Source of the DNA: HRBIN35 sp036741875
Lineage (GTDB): Bacteria; Patescibacteriota; Minisyncoccia; UBA6257; HR35
Assembly (NCBI GenBank): GCA_036741875.1
Contig: DAINRM010000004.1
Span: 1 to 47,669, forward strand
Length of the DNA stretch: 47,669 bases
Direction: 5' to 3'
Shown here: piece after piece, positions 39,657 to 46,710 of the stretch
How positions within the stretch are numbered: the stretch's first letter is position 1
Layout: each line of letters starts with the position of its first letter
Notes under the pieces: generated by a model
What the model was told of the DNA's origin: nothing
Database searches by the model: none
The model's input: only the letters and a program-made list of their open reading frames with translations
Program-made: the position numbers and the translations under genes

Positions 39657-40877
39657 ATGAAAAAAATAGTAATTTTAGGAGGTGGTTTTGGTGGCGTTTA
39701 TACTTTGAAATACTTACATAAATTTTTTCATAACGATAAGGAAATAAAACTTATTTTAGTTAACAAGAAAAATTATTTTTTGTTTATCCCTTTAATTCAC
39801 GAATTCGCTACTGGAAGTATTTCTTTAGAAAATTTAGTTGAACCAATTAGAGAAGTTATTAAATGTTGTGATTATGAATTTATTCATGGAGAAGTTAAAA
39901 AAATTGATTTAGAAAAGAAAATTGTTTATGTAGATAATCAGGAAATTTCTTATGATTATTTAGTTATTGCTTTAGGCTCGAAAACAGCTTTTTATAATAT
40001 TCCTGGAACAGAAGAAAATAGTTTTACTTTAAAATCTTTGGATGATGCTATAAAACTTAGAAATCATTTTATTCATATGTTTGAGTTAGCGGCTAAAAGT
40101 CAAGATGAAGGAATTTTAACTTTTGTTCTTGTTGGTGGCGGAGCTACTGGTGTTGAACTTGCCGGTGAGATGTCAGATTATTTTTATAAAACTTTCTCTA
40201 AAATTTATCCTCAAGAAATTGTTTCTCAAGTAAGAATTATTTTAATTGAAAAAGGACATGAATTAATACCTCAATTTTCACCAAATTTAAGAAAAATTGC
40301 TTTTAATGTTTTGCAAAAGAAGAAAATAGAAATAGTTTTGGGTAAAGGAGTTAAAGAAGTTGGCAAAGATTTCATTAAATTAGATGATGGAACTTTGATA
40401 AAAACAAAGACAGTTATTTGGACAGCTGGAGTTGAGCCAAATTTACCAGAAATTGGTGGTAAGATAGAGAAAGATAGTAAAGGAAGGCTTATTGTTAATG
40501 AATATCTACAAGTTAAAAATTATGAAAATGTTTTTGCTATAGGAGATTGCTGTTATTTTATTCAAAATGAAAAACCATTGCCTCAACTTGCTCAAGTGGC
40601 TGTTAGACAAGCAAAGACTACAGCTAAAAATATTTTCAATTTAATTCAAAATAAACCCTTAGAAAAATTTGTTTATAAACATCAAGGAGATCTTATTTCT
40701 TTAGGAAGATTTTTTGCTATTGGAGAAATTAAAGGCTTTTCTTTTTCTGGTTTTGGGGCTTGGATTTTGTGGCGAGGAGTTTATCTTTCGAAAATTATTT
40801 CCAATAAAGATAAAATTAAAACTTTTATTGATTGGCTTTTGGATATCTTTTATCCAAGAGATATTACTGAAATATAA
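39657..40877 (+). CDS. ndh: Type II NADH dehydrogenase-like FAD oxidoreductase
   Basis: A 406-residue flavoprotein of the NDH-2 family, which oxidises NADH and reduces membrane quinone without pumping protons. The FAD dinucleotide motif is VILGGGFGGVYTLKYL (4-19), the NAD motif is VLVGGGATGVELAGEM, and the second FAD motif is VFAIGDCCYF, followed by LPQLAQVAVRQAKTTAKNI. The C-terminal region contains an amphipathic or membrane segment (FSGFGAWILWRGVYLSKII), as in NDH-2. It is full length. Its quinone partner and the final electron acceptor are not visible here. It directly abuts mutM. Confidence 0.88.
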   Translation: MKKIVILGGGFGGVYTLKYLHKFFHNDKEIKLILVNKKNYFLFIPLIHEFATGSISLENLVEPIREVIKCCDYEFIHGEVKKIDLEKKIVYVDNQEISYDYLVIALGSKTAFYNIPGTEENSFTLKSLDDAIKLRNHFIHMFELAAKSQDEGILTFVLVGGGATGVELAGEMSDYFYKTFSKIYPQEIVSQVRIILIEKGHELIPQFSPNLRKIAFNVLQKKKIEIVLGKGVKEVGKDFIKLDDGTLIKTKTVIWTAGVEPNLPEIGGKIEKDSKGRLIVNEYLQVKNYENVFAIGDCCYFIQNEKPLPQLAQVAVRQAKTTAKNIFNLIQNKPLEKFVYKHQGDLISLGRFFAIGEIKGFSFSGFGAWILWRGVYLSKIISNKDKIKTFIDWLLDIFYPRDITEI

Positions 40878-41687
40878 ATGCCTGAACTTCCTGAAATAGA
40901 GACAATAAAAAGATATTTAGAAAAAGATTTAACTGGAAGAAAAATTAAAGAAGTAAAAGTTTTAAATAAAAAAAGTTTTATTGGTGACAAAAAGAAAGTT
41001 TTAAATTCTAAAATTTTAAAAGTTGAAAGGGTAGGGAAGATGATTGTTTTGAAACTAGACAATAACCTGAATTTACTTTTTCATTTAAAATTAACAGGAC
41101 AACTTATATTTAATGACTCATTTAGAAATTCAGAAATTAAAAAAGAAACCCGAGTTATTTTTATTTTAGATAAAGGCTTTTTACTTTTTAATGATGCTCG
41201 AAAATTTGGTTGGGTGAAAGTTTTAAATGATAGAGAATTAAATCAAGAATTAAGTAAACTTGGTAAAGAACCATTTTCTTTAAGCTTTCAATATTTAAAA
41301 GAAATTTTCTCAAAAACAAGAAGACCAATCAAAATTGTTTTAATGGATCAAGAAAAAATTGCTGGTATAGGAAATATTTATGCTAATGAGGCTTTATTCT
41401 TAGCAAAAATTTACCCCTTAAAACCATCAAATAAACTTAAAGATGAAGAAATAAAAAATCTTCTTTCAGCTATTAAAAAAATAATTCAAAAAGCAATTAA
41501 GCTTCAAGGAACTAGTTTTAGGTTTTATATAAAACCAGATGCAAGCAAGGGCAAATATCAAGAGAAATTTTTAGTTTATCAAAGGAAGAACGAAAAGTGT
41601 TTGAGATGTCAAAGTAAAATTAAATATATTAAAATTGGAGGCAGAGGAAGCTTTTATTGTCCGAGTTGTCAAAAATGGAAGGAATAG
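40878..41687 (+). CDS. mutM: Formamidopyrimidine-DNA glycosylase
   Basis: Fpg removes 8-oxoguanine and formamidopyrimidine from DNA and cleaves the strand. At 269 residues it is full length. The catalytic Pro2-Glu3 (MPELPEIETIKRYL), the lysine region LLFHLKLTGQL, the helix-two-turn-helix GIGNIYANEALF and the C-terminal zinc finger (CLRCQSKIKYIKIGGRGSFY, then CPSC) are all present, with the finger arginine in GGRGSF. The start directly follows the NDH-2 stop. Its end overlaps truB by 13 nt. Confidence 0.96.
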   Translation: MPELPEIETIKRYLEKDLTGRKIKEVKVLNKKSFIGDKKKVLNSKILKVERVGKMIVLKLDNNLNLLFHLKLTGQLIFNDSFRNSEIKKETRVIFILDKGFLLFNDARKFGWVKVLNDRELNQELSKLGKEPFSLSFQYLKEIFSKTRRPIKIVLMDQEKIAGIGNIYANEALFLAKIYPLKPSNKLKDEEIKNLLSAIKKIIQKAIKLQGTSFRFYIKPDASKGKYQEKFLVYQRKNEKCLRCQSKIKYIKIGGRGSFYCPSCQKWKE

Positions 41688-42589
41688 TTTTATTTAATAA
41701 ACCTAAAGGGTATACTTCTTATCAAGTTGTTGAGTTCTTTAAAAGGAAAACTCAAAAAAAAGTTGGACACGGAGGAACTTTAGATCCTTTGGCTGAAGGT
41801 CTTTTAATTTTAGGAATTGGAGAATATACAAAAGAACTTTCAAAATTTTTGAAAGAAAGTACTAAAACTTATATTGCCAAAATTACTTTAGGAGCAAAAT
41901 CAACAACTTATGATAGCGAAGGAGAAATAACCTGGATTGATACAGACCTAGCGCAGATTAATGAAGAAAAAATAAAAGAAGTTATAGATTCTTTTATTGG
42001 AGAAATAGAACAAGTGCCTCCGCCATTTTCAGCAGTAAAAATTAAAGGAAAACCAGCATATCTTTTAGTAAGAAAAGGAGAAAAAGTAGATTTAAAACCG
42101 AGAAAAGTCAAAATTTATGAATTAAAAATTTTAAATTATAATTGGCCAAACCTAAGAATTGAAGTAACGTGTTCTTCAGGTACTTATATTAGATCTTTGG
42201 CTAATGATATTGGTGAAAAGTTGGGTGTTGGCGGTTATTTAAATGAACTTAAAAGAATAAGAATTAATGATTTTACTTTGGAACAAGCTTTGACTTTTGA
42301 AGAAATTGAGAAAGATTTTTTGGAATTTTATGCTAAGGTTTATGGAAAAGTTCAAGGTGTTGGTTATCGTTATTTTGTCAAAGAAAGAGCGCAAAATTTA
42401 GAGATTTTTGGTTATGTAAAAAATTTAGAAGACGGAACGGTTGAAATTTTAGCACAGGGAAAAGAAAAAAAATTGCAAAAATTGATAGAAAATTTAAAAA
42501 AAGGACCGCTTTTAGCAAAAGTTGAAAAAATAGACATAATTTTTAGAAAACCCTTAGATATTTTTAAAAATTTTGAAATTATGAAATAA
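41675..42589 (+). CDS. truB: TruB tRNA pseudouridine synthase fused to acylphosphatase
   Basis: A 304-residue fusion. Residues 1-~215 are TruB, which makes Ψ55 in the tRNA T-loop: MEGIVLFNKPKGYTSYQVV, KVGHGGTLDPLAEGLLILG with catalytic D37, SAVKIKGKPAYLLVRKGE and SGTYIRSLANDIG. Residues ~220-304 are an acylphosphatase: KVQGVGYRYFVKERAQ with catalytic R232, then YVKNLEDGTVEI with the paired Asn. Acylphosphatase hydrolyses carboxyl-phosphate bonds. The ATG at 41675, inside mutM, gives the canonical TruB start and is preferred over the in-frame TTG at 41657. A short stretch (TDLAQIN, residues 85-91) is encoded by repeat-like CGCAGATTAA DNA. Confidence 0.93.
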   Translation: MEGIVLFNKPKGYTSYQVVEFFKRKTQKKVGHGGTLDPLAEGLLILGIGEYTKELSKFLKESTKTYIAKITLGAKSTTYDSEGEITWIDTDLAQINEEKIKEVIDSFIGEIEQVPPPFSAVKIKGKPAYLLVRKGEKVDLKPRKVKIYELKILNYNWPNLRIEVTCSSGTYIRSLANDIGEKLGVGGYLNELKRIRINDFTLEQALTFEEIEKDFLEFYAKVYGKVQGVGYRYFVKERAQNLEIFGYVKNLEDGTVEILAQGKEKKLQKLIENLKKGPLLAKVEKIDIIFRKPLDIFKNFEIMK

Positions 42590-42624
42590 AATAGAAAACA
42601 AATTTATACATAAAAACTTTTAAT

Positions 42625-43140
42625 ATGAGAGATGTAACAAAAAGATTCGAAAAAAGAATAAAATTAGGCGAGGGGTCGAAATTGATTATTGAAAGTTTAG
42701 AAAATAAAAGAATCTATAATCCTTCAGCTCCATTTCAAATAAATGGAGAAGGCCTATATTTATTTTGTCGAGTTGATGACATAAGAATTGTTCAATTAAA
42801 AGATAGATTTGGAATTTTTACACGTCCTCAGGGAGAAAAATTTTTAAAAGGAAGAACTTGTTATTTAGGAATAGAAAATATTGAATATTTAAAAAATGAA
42901 GAAATCTACTTAAAAGCCGAAATAGTAGATCTTTTTTTAAATGAAAATGAATGGGTGGGAACAAACGATGTTTATTTTTTAGATGAAAATAATTTAGGAG
43001 TTTTAGGTCATTTTGCTTTTCAAAAAGACGTTGTTTTTCCTGGTGGACTTTTAAAAACAGAAGATAATAATTATATTCTTTGTTGTGGTTTAAGCGATGA
43101 AGAAATAGGGGTTTTAAAAATTAAAAATCCATTTGAGTGA
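42625..43140 (+). CDS. DUF1861-like/β-propeller fragment protein, tentative
   Basis: A 171-residue protein with β-rich sequence. The pattern YNPSAPFQINGEGLYLFCRV, followed by a second blade ending GLLKTEDNNYILCCGLSDEE and IGVLKIKNP, resembles DUF1861 and the five-bladed propellers of GH130-type glycoside phosphorylases. At this length it would hold only about two blades. No catalytic residues can be assigned. No signal peptide is present, so it is cytoplasmic. A hairpin repeat directly follows the stop, and the MFS gene begins 35 nt later. Confidence 0.5.
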   Translation: MRDVTKRFEKRIKLGEGSKLIIESLENKRIYNPSAPFQINGEGLYLFCRVDDIRIVQLKDRFGIFTRPQGEKFLKGRTCYLGIENIEYLKNEEIYLKAEIVDLFLNENEWVGTNDVYFLDENNLGVLGHFAFQKDVVFPGGLLKTEDNNYILCCGLSDEEIGVLKIKNPFE

Positions 43141-43142
43141 GA

Positions 43143-43173
43143 TAATTTTAGGACGTACGACATCCAAAGATTA
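43143..43173 (+). repeat. Hairpin repeat with ACGTMCGACAT core, copy C (degenerate)
   Basis: The core GGACGTACGACATCC (43151-43165) matches copies A and B, but the arms (TAATTTTAGGA and TCCAAAGATTA) pair at only 9 of 11 positions. It begins two bases after the stop of the preceding gene, as copy A does. Confidence 0.55.
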
Positions 43174-43175
43174 AA

Positions 43176-44348
43176 ATGAAGAAAATTTTAGGAGTTAATA
43201 AAAATGTTTTTTATTTAAGTTTAGTAAGTTTATTAAACGATTTTTCTAATGAAATGATTTATTCGGTAATGCCAGCTTTTTTAGTTAAATCTTTAAATGC
43301 TCCCTTATGGTTTGTTGGTTTTTTAGAAGGATTTGCTGAGGCTTTTAATAATATTTTGAAAATTTTTTCAGGAAGACTTTCTGATTTTTATAATCAGAGA
43401 AAAATTTTTGCTGTTTTAGGATATACAATTTCAAGTTTAACTAGATTCTTTCTTTATTTGGTAAATAGTTTTTGGCAAGTTTTTATTTTAAGAATTTTTG
43501 ATAGAATTGGTAAAGGTCTTCGCGATTCCCCTCGAGATGCTTTAATTTATCTTTCTTCAGATAAAGAAGAACTTAATAAATCCTATAATTTTCATCGTGC
43601 TTTTGATACTATAGGAGCTATTTTAGGTCCTCTCTTTGGCTTTTTGCTTTTAAATTATTTTTTGAATTTCAATTATAAACTTTTATTTTTAATTGCCGCT
43701 CTTTTTGGCTTATTAGCTGTTTTAACATTTGTTTTTGTTGAGGATAAAAAAGATCCATATTCAAGAAATAAAAAATTTGTTCTTGATTTTAAAATACTTT
43801 CTCCTTCAACTAAAATTTACCTTTTAGCCTTTTTTATTTTTTCTTTAGGTTATTTTCCTCTTTCCTTGATCCTTTTAAGAATTCAAACAATTGATTCTTC
43901 TTTAAAAACCTTACCTCTTTTTTATTTTCTTTTTAATTTATTTTTCGTAATTTTTGCTTTTCCTTTAGGTAAATTAGGAGATAAATATGGAGAAAAAATA
44001 ATGCTTAAATTAGGATTTTTAATTGCTTGTTTATCTTTTCTTTTATTTTCTCTTGATAATAATTTCTTAATTTTTCCAGCTATCATTTTGCTTTCTTTAA
44101 GTTTAGCTTTAATTGATGGAATGAAAATGGTTTATATTGGTAAAAATATTTCTCCAGAATTTTTAGGTACAACACAAGGAACTTTAAATGCTTTTTATGG
44201 TTTCGGCCAACTTTTTAGTGGTTCTTTAGGAGGATTGATTTGGTCAAGGTTTGGTTTTAGTTTTACATTTATTTTAGGAGCAATTTTGATTCTTATTTCT
44301 TATGTGATATTAATTATGAGTTTTAAAAATAATAATATTGTTTTATAA
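43176..44348 (+). CDS. Major facilitator superfamily transporter
   Basis: A 390-residue MFS protein with about 12 membrane helices. It carries the subfamily motif RIFDRIGKGLRDSPRDALIY after helix 4, and the loop motif KLGDKYGEKIMLKLG between the two halves. The N-terminal NDFSNEMIYSVMPAFL is typical of this group, whose substrates (often drugs or unknown) are not predictable. Complete. The transketolase gene begins 3 nt after its stop. Confidence 0.9.
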   Translation: MKKILGVNKNVFYLSLVSLLNDFSNEMIYSVMPAFLVKSLNAPLWFVGFLEGFAEAFNNILKIFSGRLSDFYNQRKIFAVLGYTISSLTRFFLYLVNSFWQVFILRIFDRIGKGLRDSPRDALIYLSSDKEELNKSYNFHRAFDTIGAILGPLFGFLLLNYFLNFNYKLLFLIAALFGLLAVLTFVFVEDKKDPYSRNKKFVLDFKILSPSTKIYLLAFFIFSLGYFPLSLILLRIQTIDSSLKTLPLFYFLFNLFFVIFAFPLGKLGDKYGEKIMLKLGFLIACLSFLLFSLDNNFLIFPAIILLSLSLALIDGMKMVYIGKNISPEFLGTTQGTLNAFYGFGQLFSGSLGGLIWSRFGFSFTFILGAILILISYVILIMSFKNNNIVL

Positions 44349-44351
44349 TTT

Positions 44352-45221
44352 ATGAAAATGATTGAAGAGCTTCATGAAAAGAAAATAAAATTCTTAGAAG
44401 AGAAAGCAAATGAAATTAGAAAACTAATTATCGAAATGCTTGTTGAAGCTGGTTCAGGACATTCTGCTGGACCACTAGGGATGGCAGATATTTTTTCAGC
44501 TTTTTATTTTCACATTTTACGTCATGATCCTAAAAATCCAGATTGGCCAGAAAGAGACAGATTAATTTTATCAAATGGACACATTTGTCCTGTTCGTTAT
44601 GCTGCTATGGCTCTTGCTGGTTATTTTCCAGTTGAAGAGCTTAAAACTTTAAGAAAAATTAATTCTCGTCTTCAAGGTCATCCTCATAGAACTTCACTTC
44701 CTGGAGTTGAAACATCTTCAGGACCACTTGGTGAAGGTATTTCTCAAGCTATTGGCATTGCTTATGCAGGAATTTTAGACAAAAAAGATTATCATGTTTA
44801 TTGCATAACTTCAGATGGTGAACATCAAGAAGGAAATACTTGGGAAGCTTATATGTGGCTTGGCAAAAATCCTTTACCAAATTTAACAATTATTATTGAT
44901 AGAAACTATATTCAGATTGATGGAATAACCGAAGATGTTATGCCACTTGAACCCTTGAAACAAAAATTAGAAGCTTTTGGCTTACATGTTTTAGAAGTTG
45001 ATGGTCATAATATTCGAGCTTTTGTTGATGCTGTAAGAGAAGCACAATCAGAGTGGAGAAGAACATCTGTCATTATTGCTTATACTATCCCAGGAAAAGG
45101 AGTAAGTTTTATGGAGAAAAAATTTGAATGGCACGGCAAACCACCAAATAAAGAAGAAGCAAAAAAAGCCTTGGATGAACTTCGAACATTAGGAGGAAAA
45201 ATAATTAGTGAGCATCAATAA
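44352..45221 (+). CDS. Transketolase, N-terminal subunit
   Basis: A 289-residue protein equal to the N-terminal, thiamine-diphosphate-binding half of transketolase. Motifs: AGSGHSAGPLGMADIFSAFY, the ILSNGHICPVRYAA stretch, GHPHRTSLPGVETSSGPLGE, and the TPP/metal motif SDGEHQEGNTWEA with DRNYIQIDG. Split transketolases need a separately encoded C-terminal subunit, which normally follows. Here the next gene is an unrelated surface protein, so the partner must be elsewhere. The ATG at 44352 follows the MFS stop by 3 nt; an ATG at 44358 is also in frame. Confidence 0.92.
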   Translation: MKMIEELHEKKIKFLEEKANEIRKLIIEMLVEAGSGHSAGPLGMADIFSAFYFHILRHDPKNPDWPERDRLILSNGHICPVRYAAMALAGYFPVEELKTLRKINSRLQGHPHRTSLPGVETSSGPLGEGISQAIGIAYAGILDKKDYHVYCITSDGEHQEGNTWEAYMWLGKNPLPNLTIIIDRNYIQIDGITEDVMPLEPLKQKLEAFGLHVLEVDGHNIRAFVDAVREAQSEWRRTSVIIAYTIPGKGVSFMEKKFEWHGKPPNKEEAKKALDELRTLGGKIISEHQ

Positions 45222-45239
45222 AGAATTTTATTCTTATTG

Positions 45240-45245
45240 TATAAT
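45240..45245 (+). promoter_or_regulatory. -10 box for the 45256 gene
   Basis: TATAAT ends 10 nt before ATG 45256, giving a leader of only a few bases. Confidence 0.45.
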
Positions 45246-45255
45246 TTAGTTAGAA

Positions 45256-46710
45256 ATGTTATTTAATTTTATAAAAAATAAAACCTTCTGGCTAATTTTT
45301 ATATTAATTGTAATTTTAATTTTCTCCGCTCTTATTTTAAAACAACAAACAAAAGCTGATATACTTTATTTTTATCCTCAAACGTGTTTAGGAAGCTTTG
45401 TTAATCCTGAAAAAGCTCAAGGAGAAAGGGAAGTAGGTGATCCGAATTTAATTAATGAATTAAATTCTGCGGTTTATTATGGTGGTTTTAAGGAAATTTA
45501 TTGCGGCAATTTTCGAGGTTCAATCAAGGAAGGAGAAATTAAAAAAGTAAAATTATATTTTAATTGGATTTTAACAAAAGAATTGAAAGAAAAGCCGGTT
45601 ATTGAGCAAACACTATCTGAAAGCTTCATAGAAAAAATTCTTCCTTCCAAAACTATTGAGATTAATATCGGAACATCCAATNNNNNNNNNNNNNNNNNNN
45701 NNNNNNNNNNNNNNNNNNNNNNNNNNNNNNNNNNNNNNNNNNNNNNNNNNNNNNNNNNNNNNNNNNNNNNNNNNNNNNNNNTAAACACGAATGGCGACGA
45801 ATTAAATAATACAAATGGCAACGAAATAAATAGCAATAAAATAAACACGAATAGCAACGAAATAGGAATTTCAATAAGTTCAAAAATTTTTAAATTTATA
45901 AATTTTGCTTTCGCTCAAACAGAAATAATAACCGAGATACAAACAAGCACATCCAGATTAAAGACTCTTTTTGATATTCATTACACTCTTGACGGTCAAA
46001 ATTGGTATTATTTAGGGAGCATTAATGAATATAATTGGCAAAATATTAGTTTTGATATTCCTGTCAATAACTGGCTTGATATTTCAAAAATTCAAATAAA
46101 AATAAATTCACATCCAGATACTGATCATTTTCTTTATTTAGAGTCAATGTGGCTTGAGGTGGAGTATATTAGCGATGTTAAGGAAATAGTTAAAGATGAT
46201 ACGTCAATTTTAAATAAATCTTTAGCTTTGGATTCAAATTTCGAATATCAAAGATTAATAAAAGTTAAAGGAGTAAGCAATAATAAAATTTTGGCGGTTT
46301 TAGATAAAGGGGAAATTTGGCTTTTTGATCTTATATATGAAAAACAAATAAAAATTTCAGAAGATATCAATCCAGATTTTGATATAGGCATCAAAAATGA
46401 TTATGCTTTTTGGCTTTCAAAAGATAAAAACAAAATTTATTATTTGAATTTGAATGATTTGATTATTAAAGAATATGTTTTAGAAACAAGTGATTTTTCT
46501 CAAAGAATTTATTTAAATTTGCCAGATATAAATTTCACTGTTGTTTTAGAAGGGAGTAATTTTTATTTTCAACTTCCACAAATAGGAGAGGTTTTTTCTG
46601 ATGAAAATAGTATTGTTAAAGATAATTTTATAAAAGTTTTTGGTTTGAATAAGTTATTAGATGAAGAAAATTTAAATAATTTAGGATACTATGAAGCGAC
46701 TTCCGAATAA
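45256..46710 (+). CDS. Membrane-anchored surface protein interrupted by an assembly gap
   Basis: An exported protein, about 484 residues as drawn. The N-terminal anchor is at residues 12-31, followed by an Ig-like or jelly-roll-like region (SAVYYGGFKEIYCGNFRGSI). A 100-N gap of unknown true size then interrupts the gene, and after it come low-complexity Asn/Asp/Glu repeats (NTNGDELNN, NTNGNEINSN). The rest includes HYTLDGQNWYYLGSINEYNW, like a carbohydrate-binding β-domain, and a propeller-like section (ILAVLDKGEIWLFDL; DYAFWLSKDKNKIYYLNLND). The reading frame happens to agree across the Ns, but length and frame inside are unknown. Its last 20 nt overlap the next gene. Confidence 0.65.
   Translation: MLFNFIKNKTFWLIFILIVILIFSALILKQQTKADILYFYPQTCLGSFVNPEKAQGEREVGDPNLINELNSAVYYGGFKEIYCGNFRGSIKEGEIKKVKLYFNWILTKELKEKPVIEQTLSESFIEKILPSKTIEINIGTSNXXXXXXXXXXXXXXXXXXXXXXXXXXXXXXXXXXNTNGDELNNTNGNEINSNKINTNSNEIGISISSKIFKFINFAFAQTEIITEIQTSTSRLKTLFDIHYTLDGQNWYYLGSINEYNWQNISFDIPVNNWLDISKIQIKINSHPDTDHFLYLESMWLEVEYISDVKEIVKDDTSILNKSLALDSNFEYQRLIKVKGVSNNKILAVLDKGEIWLFDLIYEKQIKISEDINPDFDIGIKNDYAFWLSKDKNKIYYLNLNDLIIKEYVLETSDFSQRIYLNLPDINFTVVLEGSNFYFQLPQIGEVFSDENSIVKDNFIKVFGLNKLLDEENLNNLGYYEATSE
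45682..45781. other. Scaffold gap of 100 N
   Basis: Exactly 100 N, the conventional size for an unknown gap. It is flanked on the right by imperfect AACACGAATGGCGACGAA-type repeats, so the assembly probably broke in a repeat array. Confidence 0.95.
45783..45863 (+). repeat. Imperfect tandem units (AACACGAATGGCAACGAA type)
   Basis: About four degenerate units of ~18-20 bp follow the gap, with the shared words AACACGAAT, AATGGCAACGAA and AATAGCAA. They encode an Asn/Glu-rich linker. They resemble the GC-richer CGGATAA/CACGAAT units in the enolase and DUF411 genes. Confidence 0.55.

Noticed and set aside
41657..41674. TTG start for truB giving six extra residues
   Set aside because: ATG 41675 gives the canonical TruB N-terminus MEGIVLFNKPKGYTS; the extension is only the overlapping mutM frame.
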